43,067 bases of DNA from Oxalobacteraceae bacterium (GTDB taxonomy: Bacteria; Pseudomonadota; Gammaproteobacteria; Burkholderiales; Burkholderiaceae_D), in the NCBI GenBank assembly GCA_947464955.1, contig CANHZI010000017.1, forward strand, positions 1-43,067, written 5' to 3'. Below are positions 24,990 through 34,067 of the stretch, piece after piece; the stretch's first letter is position 1; each line of letters begins with the position of its first letter. The notes under the pieces are model-generated. The model was not told the DNA's origin and did not search any database. It saw nothing but the letters and a program-made list of their open reading frames with translations. A program made the position numbers and the translations under genes.

Positions 24990-27656
24990 GTGAACTACAC
25001 CAGTAAGCCGTCCCATAGTTTCAACGAAGTGATTTATCCCGCCAATTGGCAATCACTCCTAGAACAGTACGCTCAAGATGCGAGCTATGTCTTGATCGAA
25101 GGGGTCATCGTGTATGCCAACAAGCTTGGTATCGAGATGCTACGGGCAAAAAGTCTGAACGAAATCACCGGTATGCGCTGGGGCAGCTTTTTACAGTTCA
25201 GCCACCCCAACCAACTCAAAACACATCTGCAGGCGGGGGCTAGCGTTTTACCGCAAGCGATTGCCGAATTCTGTCAATTTAAAACACGCGACTCTCACTT
25301 ACTCGACGTCGAAGTTCGCTTGCACAGTTTTCCGGTGCAAAGAAATACAGCCTATGTGCTCCGCATACGGAATCTGCAAAGCCAGCCTATCGCTAAATCC
25401 TTGCACGTCAGAGCACCACGCGAATTCGCCACGGCGAATAGCCTCAGTCATGAAGCCTTGCATCACGAAAAAGAAATTTTGGAGATGATTGCGTTAGACA
25501 ATCCGCTCGCCCAAATTCTGCAAGACGTGTGCGACCGTATGGAACGTCTGCTCGACAACGCATCAGTGTGCGCCATCATGCTGTACAACGATGAACGCAA
25601 GAAATTGAAGTTAGCTGCAGCGCCGTCAATGGAATCCGAATTCCTTAACGAAATCGAGCAGCTTGAAATCGGGCTCAAACAATGGAGCTGTGGCCCAGCC
25701 ATTCAAACTGGCAAGATCAAGATTGTCGACGACATCAGCAAGAGTGATTTGTGGAGCAAACATAAGCACACACCAGTGCGTTATGGTTATCAGTCATGTT
25801 GGTCTGTACCGATAAAGACGGCATTCAATACCTTACTTGGCACGGTCGATATTTACCATCGTGCGCTTCGCACACCGAGCGTAGATGAACAAACTTTGAT
25901 TATGGATGCCATGCATGTCATCGCTTTAGCGATCGACAAGAAAAACATGGAACACAGTCTCGCAACGAGTGAAGACCGCTATCGCTCAGTCGTGAATAAT
26001 CTGACCGAAGGCATCATGGTGATCGCACCAGGCGGAAAGATTTTGACTTGCAACCCGAGTGCACAACGTATTTTAAAAATTAGCGCGGTCGAAGCGGCAG
26101 GGAGACGCCACCGCTATTTCAGCCGCATTTTCCGTGAAGATGGTAGTGAAATAAAAATTGGTGATGACCCTGCGTCCGTAGTGTTCCGCACTGGCGAACC
26201 CATCGCTAATTTGTCGATTGGATTGCAATTGCATGATCAATCTGTCGTCTGGCTATTGGTTAACGTACAGCCTATTCATTCTCAACACCATCAACATAAG
26301 AATGAGGCGGTGTTAATCTCCTTCACTGATACGACTGAGATACGCGAAACTGAACGACAACTGCAATACATCGCAACACATGATGCGCTGACTGGCCTAC
26401 CGAATCGCCACCAACTGCAACAACGTCTGAGTTATGCACTCTCGCACTCCTACAACCAAAAAGTCGCCGTCATTTTCCTCGATCTTGACCGCTTCAAAAA
26501 TGTGAACGACACCGCTGGACATGCCGCTGGCGATGGTTTGTTGTGTGATGTCGCCAAACGTTTAAGTTCTTGTATCCGCGCAACCGATATGTTGGCGCGC
26601 CTTGGTGGTGATGAATTCGTGATCGTGGTAGAAGAATTCACCACGGCACAACATCTCAAAGAGTTAGCGGAACGCATTTTGACCAAGATGCGCGAACCCT
26701 TTGTCATCGATGAAAATCAATACCATCTCGGCACCTCTATCGGCATCAGCGTATTTCCACATGACGGCACCGATGGACCTACGCTCTTGCGTTGCGCTGA
26801 CTCTGCGATGTATTTGGCCAAAGAATTAGGTCGTAACAATTACCAATTCTTCACCTCAGAATTGATGATTCGCGCCCAACATCGTTACGCCCTAGAGCGT
26901 AATTTGCGGCGTGCTCTGGTTGAAGACGAGTTCCTGTTGTATTACCAAGCAAAGATTAATTTAAAGACCCAGAAAATCGTTGGTGCAGAAGCTTTGATAC
27001 GTTGGCAAATGGAAGACATGGCCATCGTCGCACCAAATGAGTTTATTCCATTCGCAGAAGAAATCGGTTTGATCGTACCGATCGGCCGTTGGGTATTGGC
27101 ACAAGCTGCACGGCATGCACAACAATGGCGACAAGAGTACGGCTTAGATTTCAAGATTAGCGTGAATATTTCGCCAAAACAATTCCAAGATCCAAACTTA
27201 CCTAGTTTCATCAAAGAAGTGCTCGATGATACTGGTCTAGATGCACAAGCATTGCAGCTTGAGATCACCGAAGGATTATTAATGGTCGAAGCCGATCACT
27301 TGAGTAGCGTGTTTAACGCTATTAAAGAGCTCGGAGTCAGTATCTCACTTGACGATTTTGGTACGGGATTCTCATCCCTCTCGTATTTGCAACGCTTTCC
27401 TATCGATAATCTGAAGATTGATCGTTCTTTCATTCGTGAGATCCCAGAAAACCAAGACTCTGTGGTGCTGACCAAGGCAATCATCGCGATGTCGAATGCC
27501 TTAGGCATGACAGTCACTGCAGAAGGTGTAGAAAACCTTGAACAAATGGACTTCTTGCGCGATGCTGGTTGCCAAGAAATGCAAGGTTTCTACTTCAGCA
27601 AACCCATCTCCGTCGAGGCGTTTAGCGCCCTACTTCAGAAAAACTTGCAAGGCTGA
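24990..27656 (+). CDS. PAS-GAF-PAS-GGDEF-EAL cyclic-di-GMP signalling protein
   Basis: An 888-residue cytoplasmic sensor with a PAS domain (about 20-130), GAF domain (about 170-315, motif SCGPAIQTGK, YQSCWSVPI), second PAS (about 325-450), GGDEF (about 455-620) and EAL (about 635-885). The cyclase motif GGDEF (539-543) is intact with an I-site RATD (530-533) five residues before it. The phosphodiesterase also looks active: AEALIRW (666-672), VNISPKQF, LEITEG, DDFGTGFSS, LKIDRSF, TAEGVEN and MQGFYFSKP. It could make or break c-di-GMP depending on the signal. No membrane segment is visible. Translation starts at a GTG (24990) with only a weak AAAAG site. It lies 173 bp before ptsN. Confidence 0.95.
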   Translation: MNYTSKPSHSFNEVIYPANWQSLLEQYAQDASYVLIEGVIVYANKLGIEMLRAKSLNEITGMRWGSFLQFSHPNQLKTHLQAGASVLPQAIAEFCQFKTRDSHLLDVEVRLHSFPVQRNTAYVLRIRNLQSQPIAKSLHVRAPREFATANSLSHEALHHEKEILEMIALDNPLAQILQDVCDRMERLLDNASVCAIMLYNDERKKLKLAAAPSMESEFLNEIEQLEIGLKQWSCGPAIQTGKIKIVDDISKSDLWSKHKHTPVRYGYQSCWSVPIKTAFNTLLGTVDIYHRALRTPSVDEQTLIMDAMHVIALAIDKKNMEHSLATSEDRYRSVVNNLTEGIMVIAPGGKILTCNPSAQRILKISAVEAAGRRHRYFSRIFREDGSEIKIGDDPASVVFRTGEPIANLSIGLQLHDQSVVWLLVNVQPIHSQHHQHKNEAVLISFTDTTEIRETERQLQYIATHDALTGLPNRHQLQQRLSYALSHSYNQKVAVIFLDLDRFKNVNDTAGHAAGDGLLCDVAKRLSSCIRATDMLARLGGDEFVIVVEEFTTAQHLKELAERILTKMREPFVIDENQYHLGTSIGISVFPHDGTDGPTLLRCADSAMYLAKELGRNNYQFFTSELMIRAQHRYALERNLRRALVEDEFLLYYQAKINLKTQKIVGAEALIRWQMEDMAIVAPNEFIPFAEEIGLIVPIGRWVLAQAARHAQQWRQEYGLDFKISVNISPKQFQDPNLPSFIKEVLDDTGLDAQALQLEITEGLLMVEADHLSSVFNAIKELGVSISLDDFGTGFSSLSYLQRFPIDNLKIDRSFIREIPENQDSVVLTKAIIAMSNALGMTVTAEGVENLEQMDFLRDAGCQEMQGFYFSKPISVEAFSALLQKNLQG

Positions 27657-27675
27657 CATACAAATAGCAGGGAAA

Positions 27676-27705
27676 TTCGCACGCCCGTCAAAAGAAGCCT
27701 ATAAT
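27676..27705 (+). promoter_or_regulatory. Candidate sigma-70 promoter of ptsN-hprK-rapZ
   Basis: TTCGCA (27676-27681) and a perfect TATAAT (27700-27705) are separated by 18 bp, about 125 bp before the ptsN start and just past the stop of the c-di-GMP gene. This suggests that ptsN-hprK-rapZ has its own promoter rather than relying on readthrough. Confidence 0.4.
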
Positions 27706-27828
27706 CCTGAGCTTAGAGAACGACCTCAATCCTAGGTTTTTTGAAGCTTCAGATCGAGCCGTTCAGGCCACCTCGGTTGCCAGCTGTTTTAATGTCAACG
27801 AGCATAAGACTCACATTAATTTAGTAAC

Positions 27829-28302
27829 ATGACCAATATCGCGAAAATCCTGCCACTGGAAAACGTACTGCTGAACTTAGATGTCTCCAGTAAAAAGCGC
27901 GCCTTCGAGCAAGCGGGCTTACTGTTTGAGAATAACTGCAGTATCGCCCGCTCAACCGTCTCGGAAAATCTATTCGCTCGCGAACGACTGGGATCGACCG
28001 GATTAGGTCATGGCGTGGCCGTTCCTCATGGTCGCATCAAAGGTCTCAAAAATCCTATCGCGGCTTTTGTAAGATTAGCGGAAGCCATTCCCTTCGAATC
28101 GCCAGACGGCTTGCCTGTTGATCTCTTGATCTTCTTGCTGATGCCAGATAACGTCACACAACAACACCTAGAAATTTTGTCTGAGATCGCAGAGATGCTG
28201 TCCGATGATGATTTCCGTGAAGCTCTGCGTGCTGAAACAGATGCGAGCCTAGTCTACAAACGTATCATCACCTGGGAAACGAAGTTACAAGCAGATCTTT
28301 AA
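27829..28302 (+). CDS. ptsN: PtsN, nitrogen-regulatory EIIA-Ntr protein
   Basis: A 157-residue PTS EIIA domain of the nitrogen-related phosphotransferase, which accepts phosphate from NPr on His67 (in GHGVAVPHGRI) and regulates partners such as potassium transport and stress systems instead of moving sugars. The fold marks LLIFLLMPDNVTQQHLEILSEIAEML are typical. The usual upstream partners rpoN and hpf are not directly adjacent here; instead a c-di-GMP protein precedes it. hprK and rapZ follow on the same strand (93 and 5 bp gaps), making a three-gene unit. The ATG at 27829 has a poor ribosome site. Confidence 0.94.
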   Translation: MTNIAKILPLENVLLNLDVSSKKRAFEQAGLLFENNCSIARSTVSENLFARERLGSTGLGHGVAVPHGRIKGLKNPIAAFVRLAEAIPFESPDGLPVDLLIFLLMPDNVTQQHLEILSEIAEMLSDDDFREALRAETDASLVYKRIITWETKLQADL

Positions 28303-28395
28303 ACCGTGATCATTGTTTGCTTGGATGAGGACTAGCACTCTCGCTAATCATCTACCGCTCTTAGGATTCATTTTTAGAATTGTCGAGTATGCCCT

Positions 28396-29340
28396 ATGCC
28401 ACTGATCACCGAACTGACGATACAAAAAATCTTTGACGATAATCGCGACACACTTCAGCTAGGCTGGTTTGCCGGATTCTCGGGCGGTGAGAAGCAAATC
28501 ACTGATGATGCGACAGCGTCTTCAGATCAGGTCGGCCACTTGAACTTGATCCACCCTGGGCGTATTCAAGTCCTAGGACATCAAGAACTCAACTATTTTC
28601 AAAAATTGTCGCCAGGTTCACGCGCCAATCTCATCAAAGAACTGGTTGCCGGAAAACCACCTGCGCTGATCGTGGCTCAGGGTTTAGAATCTCCTCAAAT
28701 CTTCCTTGATACCTGCGACGACAACAATATTCCGCTGTTTTCTACGCCGCTTCCTGCTGCGCAAGTCATCGACTATCTACGTGTCTATTTGTCGAAGAAA
28801 CTCGCGCCACAAGTGACGATGCACGGCGTCTTCATGGATGTTCTGGGTGTCGGTGTTTTAATTACCGGCGAATCTGGTCTCGGCAAGAGTGAATTGGGCT
28901 TGGAATTGATTTCTCGTAGCCATGGCTTAGTCGCCGATGATGCGGTCGAGTTTTCTCGTATTGCACCAAATATGATCGAAGGTCGTTGCCCTGAGATTTT
29001 GCAAAATCTACTGGAAGTACGTGGCTTGGGTTTACTCGATATTAAAGCAATTTTCGGTGAAACTTCGGTGCGTCGTAAAATGCGTTTGAAGTTGATCGTG
29101 CATTTAGTCAAACGCAGCACACTCGAAGAAAATTACGAACGCTTGCCGATTGATTCTCAAACTCAAGATGTACTTGGCTTGCAAATCAAAAAGGTCGTTA
29201 TTCCAGTGGCCGCAGGTCGCAATATCGCGGTTTTGCTTGAAGCTGCGGTGCGCAATACAATTTTGCAATTGCGCGGCATTAACACACTTGAAGAGTTCAT
29301 GGAACGTCAGCGTCGCGCCATGGACGACACGATGGTATAA
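28396..29340 (+). CDS. hprK: HPr kinase/phosphorylase
   Basis: HprK phosphorylates and dephosphorylates a serine of HPr-type proteins. The 314-residue protein has the N-terminal HprK domain (1-130) and a catalytic domain with MHG (His143), Walker A GESGLGKS (158-165), VADDAVEF, and the family signature [16 protein letters not shown]. The C-terminal [19 protein letters not shown]-like segment is conserved. In proteobacteria it travels with ptsN and rapZ without a full sugar PTS, linked to global control rather than catabolite repression as in Firmicutes. rapZ starts five bases after the stop. Confidence 0.96.
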   Translation: MPLITELTIQKIFDDNRDTLQLGWFAGFSGGEKQITDDATASSDQVGHLNLIHPGRIQVLGHQELNYFQKLSPGSRANLIKELVAGKPPALIVAQGLESPQIFLDTCDDNNIPLFSTPLPAAQVIDYLRVYLSKKLAPQVTMHGVFMDVLGVGVLITGESGLGKSELGLELISRSHGLVADDAVEFSRIAPNMIEGRCPEILQNLLEVRGLGLLDIKAIFGETSVRRKMRLKLIVHLVKRSTLEENYERLPIDSQTQDVLGLQIKKVVIPVAAGRNIAVLLEAAVRNTILQLRGINTLEEFMERQRRAMDDTMV

Positions 29341-29345
29341 GCATT

Positions 29346-30215
29346 ATGCGTATTTTGTTAATTAGCGGTATCTCAGGCTCAGGTAAATCGGTTGCCCTAA
29401 ATGTGATAGAAGACGCAGGCTTTTACTGCGTCGACAATTTACCGCCGAGTTTACTGGTTGATTTAGTCAATACCTTGGAGTGGGAAGGCGTAAAAAGTGC
29501 TGCAATGGCGATCGATTCGCGTAGCGCACACTTACTCAAAATCGTACCAGAAGCAATTGAACGATTGCGCCAGCTTGGGCACGAAGTCAAAGTCTTGTTT
29601 TTGACCGCCAGTTCAGAAACCTTAATTGCACGCTTCTCTGAAACCCGACGTAGTCATCCGCTATCGCATCTGCTTCAGCAACAACAACTTTCCACGGCGC
29701 CCTTAAGTTTGGTCGAGTGCATACAAAAAGAACGCGAACTACTTGAACCGCTGCAGTTTCTGGGTCACGTCATCGATACCTCTTTCCTCAGCGCCAACAG
29801 TTTGCGCCAATGGATTAAAGATGAAATCGGTGTTGAGCAAGCACCCTTAATTTTGATGTTCGAATCCTTCGCCTTTAAGGTTGGCGTGCCGCTTGATGTC
29901 GACTTTGTATTTGATGTTCGAATCTTACCTAACCCACACTATGATCACGCGCTTCGTCCTTTGACTGGCAAAGATCAACCCGTAATTGATTTCCTCGACC
30001 AACAAGAAATGGCACAAGATTTATATCGTGATATTCAAGGCTTACTCGAAAAATGGTTGCCTGAATTCAAACGCGATAATCGTAGCTATCTCACAGTAGG
30101 AATCGGTTGCACTGGTGGTCAACATCGCTCAGTGTACATGGTGGAAAAATTAGCTAAACATTTTCAGCAAAGCGAGCGCGTATTGATTCGTCATCGGCAA
30201 AGCAACTGTGGCTAG
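29346..30215 (+). CDS. rapZ: RapZ, RNase adapter / nucleotide-binding protein
   Basis: RapZ binds nucleotides through a Walker A motif (GISGSGKS, 8-15) and in E. coli targets the small RNA GlmZ to RNase E, tuning glucosamine-6-phosphate synthesis. The 289-residue protein carries FYCVDNLPPSLL, DVRILPNPHYDHALRPLTG and the C-terminal GIGCTGGQHRSVYMVEKLA. In bacteria lacking GlmY/GlmZ its target is uncertain. It ends the ptsN-hprK-rapZ unit, and a strong bidirectional terminator follows 18 bp after the stop. Confidence 0.95.
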   Translation: MRILLISGISGSGKSVALNVIEDAGFYCVDNLPPSLLVDLVNTLEWEGVKSAAMAIDSRSAHLLKIVPEAIERLRQLGHEVKVLFLTASSETLIARFSETRRSHPLSHLLQQQQLSTAPLSLVECIQKERELLEPLQFLGHVIDTSFLSANSLRQWIKDEIGVEQAPLILMFESFAFKVGVPLDVDFVFDVRILPNPHYDHALRPLTGKDQPVIDFLDQQEMAQDLYRDIQGLLEKWLPEFKRDNRSYLTVGIGCTGGQHRSVYMVEKLAKHFQQSERVLIRHRQSNCG

Positions 30216-30232
30216 ACTTCCTTAGCGGGCAT

Positions 30233-30274
30233 AAAAAAATGGCTTCGATTCACAAAGAATTCGAAGCCATTTTT
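30233..30274. terminator. Bidirectional terminator between rapZ and the ABC permease gene
   Basis: ATGGCTTCGA (30239-30248) pairs with TCGAAGCCAT (30261-30270); the stem extends by three more pairs past a single-base bulge. Seven A precede it (30233-30239) and a T-run follows, so both converging transcripts would be terminated. Confidence 0.9.
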
Positions 30275-30291
30275 CTCAATACGCATTGAAA

Positions 30292-31455
30292 TTATTGTGC
30301 CACGACTTCACGCATTTTCTTAGAAACAAACAATAAGCTAGCGGACATGATCACAACCGAAACCAAAATCGCAATACCAAACGAAGAAGCTGCAACCAAC
30401 TCTCCCTTCAATACTTGATTCATCATCTGCGTTTGCGACATCACCGGCAACCAAGTCAACCATGCTGGTTCTTTACCTGGATTAACGATGAAGAACATAG
30501 GCATGAACGAAACCACCAAACTCAATAATTGATTACGTACCTGAGCTTCTTTGAAGGTTTTGCAAGTCAATGAAACTGCTACCTGAAGCGCAGACAAAGC
30601 ACCAGCCAGCGGAATCAAGATGATCAAGAAAGCGACTGCGTCTTTTATACCAAATTGAAACTCTGCTTTCAAAGCCTCGTTGCCTATTACCGCTTGGGCG
30701 GGAAAGAAACTACTCACAGTCAACAACACTATCAAGATGCTCACGGACATGACGGCCGTCGTTTTACCAATCGCCAACTGCCAACCTGAAACTGGATTCA
30801 TCATCAATGGTTCAAGAGAACCACGTTCGCGTTCACCTGCAGTGCTATCGATCGCTGCGAACATCCCCCCCATCACAATTGCCATAACCAACACCATAGG
30901 CAACATCGCCGTGATTGTCACTTTACGCTCATCTGTGCGTTGCAATTGTCGCTCTTTAACACCGATGCTCTGCATCAAGTCAGGCGAAATGCCTCGCATT
31001 AAGAGGTCTAAGCTCGTTTTCTCCTGAACATAAGTCGACAGGAGTCTACGCAAAGGGACCAAACCCATTTCTGCTTGTCGATTCGATGTGTCATAGGCAA
31101 TCTCAAGATCAACATGTTTCGTTTCAGCTAGATCGGCATCAAATTGTTCGGGCACAATCAACACCGGCTTAGACAATTCCTTTTTACGAGACTTCTCTTC
31201 GTAGTCGCTTGGTGCCTCTTTAATCTGGTAGCCTTGGCGTTCGAGAAAATTCTGTAAACTCGGCGCATCTTTCATATTGACCGCATACACGGTGCGATCC
31301 ACCGCTTGTGACTCCACTTGCGACATCACAGTTGAGAAAATAAATAACAACAGCGGTACGGACACAAGCGAGCTGATAATCACCATCATCAAGGTACGGC
31401 GGTCACGCATCGCATCGGAAATTTCTTTCCAGTAAATAGCTAAGATTTCTTTCAT
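30292..31455 (-). CDS. ABC-2 type permease (NatB-like)
   Basis: A 387-residue inner-membrane permease of the NatB/ABC-2 type. One transmembrane helix lies near the start (about 22-45), followed by a periplasmic domain of about 130 residues (VYAVNMKDAPSLQNFL to LLSTYVQEK). Five more helices follow from about residue 185, with the conserved cytosolic motif STAGERERGSLEPLMMNPVSG between the first two. The ATPase gene ends on its start codon (TGATG), so synthesis is coupled. In Bacillus NatAB exports sodium; distant relatives move other compounds, so the cargo is unknown. Confidence 0.88.
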   Translation of the reverse strand: MKEILAIYWKEISDAMRDRRTLMMVIISSLVSVPLLLFIFSTVMSQVESQAVDRTVYAVNMKDAPSLQNFLERQGYQIKEAPSDYEEKSRKKELSKPVLIVPEQFDADLAETKHVDLEIAYDTSNRQAEMGLVPLRRLLSTYVQEKTSLDLLMRGISPDLMQSIGVKERQLQRTDERKVTITAMLPMVLVMAIVMGGMFAAIDSTAGERERGSLEPLMMNPVSGWQLAIGKTTAVMSVSILIVLLTVSSFFPAQAVIGNEALKAEFQFGIKDAVAFLIILIPLAGALSALQVAVSLTCKTFKEAQVRNQLLSLVVSFMPMFFIVNPGKEPAWLTWLPVMSQTQMMNQVLKGELVAASSFGIAILVSVVIMSASLLFVSKKMREVVAQ

Positions 31456-32264
31456 CAGAGACTCCCTTGAGCTGCTGGTTTAGTTTCTTTGTTCTGTAAA
31501 AAGGCGAGCTTAACGAAGGCGTCTTCAAAGTCTGCTTCCTGCGCCTCTTCCATCAACTCCGCAACCGTGCCCTTAGTCACCGTTTGTCCTTTTGCGACGA
31601 TCACCACGGTGTCGCACAAACGTTCAACTTCTTGCATGATGTGAGTTGAAAACACGATACATTTGCCGCCGCCTTCCGGTGTCCTTAACCAACGCAAAAA
31701 TTCACGCAAGGCTCGGGTCGCAACCACATCCAATCCATTTGTTGGTTCATCTAAAATAATGTTCTTCGGGTCATGAATTAGCGCACGTGCCAAAGCGATC
31801 TTCATACGCTCACCTTGACTAAACCCCTCAGTACGACGATCGAGCAAATTACCAATGTCGAGCCAATGCGCCAGTTGTTCTGTACGTTTTTCGATCACGC
31901 CTCTATCCATGCCATGCAACTTGCCGTAGTAGTGGATGTTTTCACGTGAAGTCAAACGTGGATACAAACCACGGGCATCCGAAAGAATCCCTAAGCGGCT
32001 TTGCGAAGCGGTATTCCCCTCACTCACCTGCACATCATCAATTTGGATCTTTCCACTATCAGCCTTCAAGAGCGACGCTACCATGCGTAAGCTCGTAGTC
32101 TTGCCAGCACCATTGGCACCAAGCAAACCAAGGATCGCGCCATCTTGCGCTGTGAAGCTGACGCCATTGACTGCCTTTACACGCTCTGTCGTTTTCTTAC
32201 CGATGCCAAATTTAGGTTTGCCAAGTTTGACGAATTCTTTATGTAAATCTTCAACGATAATCAT
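31455..32264 (-). CDS. ABC transporter ATP-binding protein (NatA-like)
   Basis: A 269-residue ABC ATPase with Walker A LGANGAGKTTSLRM, Q-loop region RLGILSDARGLYPRLTSREN, signature FSQGERMKIALARAL, Walker B NIILDEPTNGLD and switch histidine in VFSTHIMQEVE. A short insertion (LGKPKFGIGKKTTERVK) near the start is typical of the NatA subgroup. Its ATG overlaps the stop of the alpha/beta hydrolase by four bases (ATGA), and its own stop overlaps the permease start. All three genes therefore form a tight operon. The C-terminal 40 residues are acidic and extended. Confidence 0.92.
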   Translation of the reverse strand: MIIVEDLHKEFVKLGKPKFGIGKKTTERVKAVNGVSFTAQDGAILGLLGANGAGKTTSLRMVASLLKADSGKIQIDDVQVSEGNTASQSRLGILSDARGLYPRLTSRENIHYYGKLHGMDRGVIEKRTEQLAHWLDIGNLLDRRTEGFSQGERMKIALARALIHDPKNIILDEPTNGLDVVATRALREFLRWLRTPEGGGKCIVFSTHIMQEVERLCDTVVIVAKGQTVTKGTVAELMEEAQEADFEDAFVKLAFLQNKETKPAAQGSL

Positions 32265-33718
32265 TGTTTTTCTCCGTTCAGATTTGTCTTTACATTACTT
32301 GTCGCCTTCGGTGCTACCCACACCAACGGACGAGGAATTTGCGTCACGCAACTTGTATCCACCTTGGCAGCTTCTTGATCATCCTTTGCAGCCACAAATT
32401 TGTTCAAGACTTCCTTTACACATCCCTGTCCAATCACACCATGACCAGCATTTTGGATGGATACGTGACGTGCTTTTTCACCCAGTGCTTTCGCCACTTG
32501 TTCGCCATTTTTGGTGGGTGTCACTGGGTCTATTCCACCACTCAATAACAGCACTGGACTGTTAGCTTTTGGTAGTGTGAAAAATTCGGTAGGCACATTA
32601 CCGCGCGGCCATGCGGAGCAGACTTTGTCGTAATTACCGAGCATGACGCTAGCAAATTCATCATTCGGATTGGCAACCGGTGGACGCACATAGGCTTCAG
32701 CGCACCAAACTGAATAATGCATCCCCATACTCATCGCATTTGGTGCTGGCAAATTAAAACCGCCGCTCAAATTTGCCAATGGGCCAAATTTGCCTTGATC
32801 CGCTTGGGTGATGGCATAAGGCAAAACAGAAGTAATCGTCGGAGAATATAAGCCACGGAATACCATGCCAATGATGTCTTCGCGGTTGACTGTCATCGAC
32901 ACTTCTGTTCCCAAACGTGGGTGAGTAAAAGAAACTTGTTTAGGGCCATTGCTCAACAAATGTTTCCAACGGCTCTCCAGATCTGGGTAGGCAGTATTGC
33001 AACGCGTATTTGCTTTGCAATCGGCGAAAATCCCTTCGAGCGCCGCCTTCGCGTCAGATCCAAGTGTATTCAAATCAGGTGGTACTACGCCATCAATAAC
33101 CAAACGACGTACCGAAGCAGGAAATTGACGCATGTATTCAAGACCCACGCGAGTACCATATGAAACACCAACCAAGTTGATCGCACTGTAATTCTGCGCA
33201 ATACGAACAGCCTCTAAGTCTTGAACAGCGATACTAGTCGTATAGAAACGTAAATCGCCATGGGGTAATTTCTGCAGGTCATCCTTACATTCAAGCACAC
33301 GTTTGACAACCGCCGCTTGATCTAAAGGAGCCTCATCCTTCTCTAACTTTGGACAGGTGAGTGGCGCACTTTTGCCTGTGCCCCGTTGATCGACGAATAC
33401 GAGGTCACGACGACGATTCAACTTACCCAACATCGATTCGCCAAACGCTGATACGCCGATGGCACTTTGACCTGGCCCACCTGCCAAGAGGAATACAGCG
33501 TCAGGCAGCTTATTTCTATCTTGTGAAGGCAATACGACATAATGAATATCGATTTTTTTGCCATCAGCTTGCGCAGGATCGAGTGGGCGACTAACTTGAC
33601 CACACTGCACTTCCTGCGGAAAATTCGGGATACGGCAAGCTTTTGTGCTGGCCTGCGCCCACATGGGCAAGGCTAAAGTCAGCAAACAAATCGCTTTCTT
33701 CATGACTGGATAGTTCAA
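32261..33718 (-). CDS. Secreted alpha/beta hydrolase, TAP-like (S33 peptidase family)
   Basis: A secreted serine hydrolase resembling tripeptidyl aminopeptidases, which trim peptides from the N-terminus. It has the oxyanion segment FLLAGGPGQSA, VFVDQRGTGKS, the nucleophile elbow GVSYGTRVGLEY, the acid in SGGIDPVTPTKNG and the histidine in NAGHGVIG; the last lies in a TAP-like C-terminal domain. The signal peptide is MKKAICLLTLALPMWAQA. Two starts compete: ATG at 33703 begins that peptide directly but has no close ribosome site. TTG at 33718 stands six bases after AAGGAG and is chosen. Several cysteines (ACRIPNF, VQCGQV, LTCP, LECKDD) suggest disulfides in the periplasm. It is translationally coupled to the ABC ATPase downstream. 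Confidence 0.88.
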   Translation of the reverse strand: MNYPVMKKAICLLTLALPMWAQASTKACRIPNFPQEVQCGQVSRPLDPAQADGKKIDIHYVVLPSQDRNKLPDAVFLLAGGPGQSAIGVSAFGESMLGKLNRRRDLVFVDQRGTGKSAPLTCPKLEKDEAPLDQAAVVKRVLECKDDLQKLPHGDLRFYTTSIAVQDLEAVRIAQNYSAINLVGVSYGTRVGLEYMRQFPASVRRLVIDGVVPPDLNTLGSDAKAALEGIFADCKANTRCNTAYPDLESRWKHLLSNGPKQVSFTHPRLGTEVSMTVNREDIIGMVFRGLYSPTITSVLPYAITQADQGKFGPLANLSGGFNLPAPNAMSMGMHYSVWCAEAYVRPPVANPNDEFASVMLGNYDKVCSAWPRGNVPTEFFTLPKANSPVLLLSGGIDPVTPTKNGEQVAKALGEKARHVSIQNAGHGVIGQGCVKEVLNKFVAAKDDQEAAKVDTSCVTQIPRPLVWVAPKATSNVKTNLNGEKQ

Positions 33719-33860
33719 AATAAACTCCTTCAAAGCAAAGATGGGGAGAGACAGGTTCGAATTGTAAAGAGAGTTGGAGAGAAAAAGCAAAGCAGGTGAC
33801 GAAATACGACGCCATGCGATAAAAGACGAAAAATCGGGGACGAACTAGATCAAGAAAATC

Positions 33861-33905
33861 CTAGAACCGAGGCGGCTCAGATTTTGGCGCCGCCATCAGT
33901 TCTAG
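33861..33905 (-). terminator. Two-part inverted repeat after the ancestral mutY stop
   Basis: CTAGAAC (33861-33867) pairs with GTTCTAG (33899-33905) and, inside it, GGCGGC (33871-33876) pairs with GCCGCC (33889-33894). The outer arm includes the original mutY stop codon (33904-33902). On the minus strand it is followed by a weak T-rich stretch (GATTTTCTT), so it may be the mutY terminator; without a proper T-run this is only probable. Confidence 0.4.
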
Positions 33906-34067
33906 TTTGCAACAGGCGAAAGTTGCGCAGCGAGTTGCAATAATAAAGTTTTGATCGGTGCCGGTAGTGCTGCCTGTTGACTATCCGCAAGCGACAGCCA
34001 CGTCATTCCTTGTTCTTGGACCGACAAAACAGGTCTATCGATCACGACATACATCACCTGAAACTGC
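33902..34067 (-). pseudogene. Detached duplicate of the mutY 3' end
   Basis: This copy encodes the last part of MutY (from FRLQFQVMYVVIDRPVLSV through QLAAQLSPVAN and a TAG stop) but lies beyond the present mutY stop and in another frame. It has no start codon or ribosome site of its own in a sensible position. It is the distal unit of the 154-bp tandem duplication and carries the original C-terminus, so it is a non-functional leftover. Confidence 0.85.

Noticed and set aside
27721-27740. ACCT...AGGT followed by a T-run as terminator of the c-di-GMP gene
   Set aside because: Only a four-base-pair stem; not stable enough, although the T-run is suggestive.
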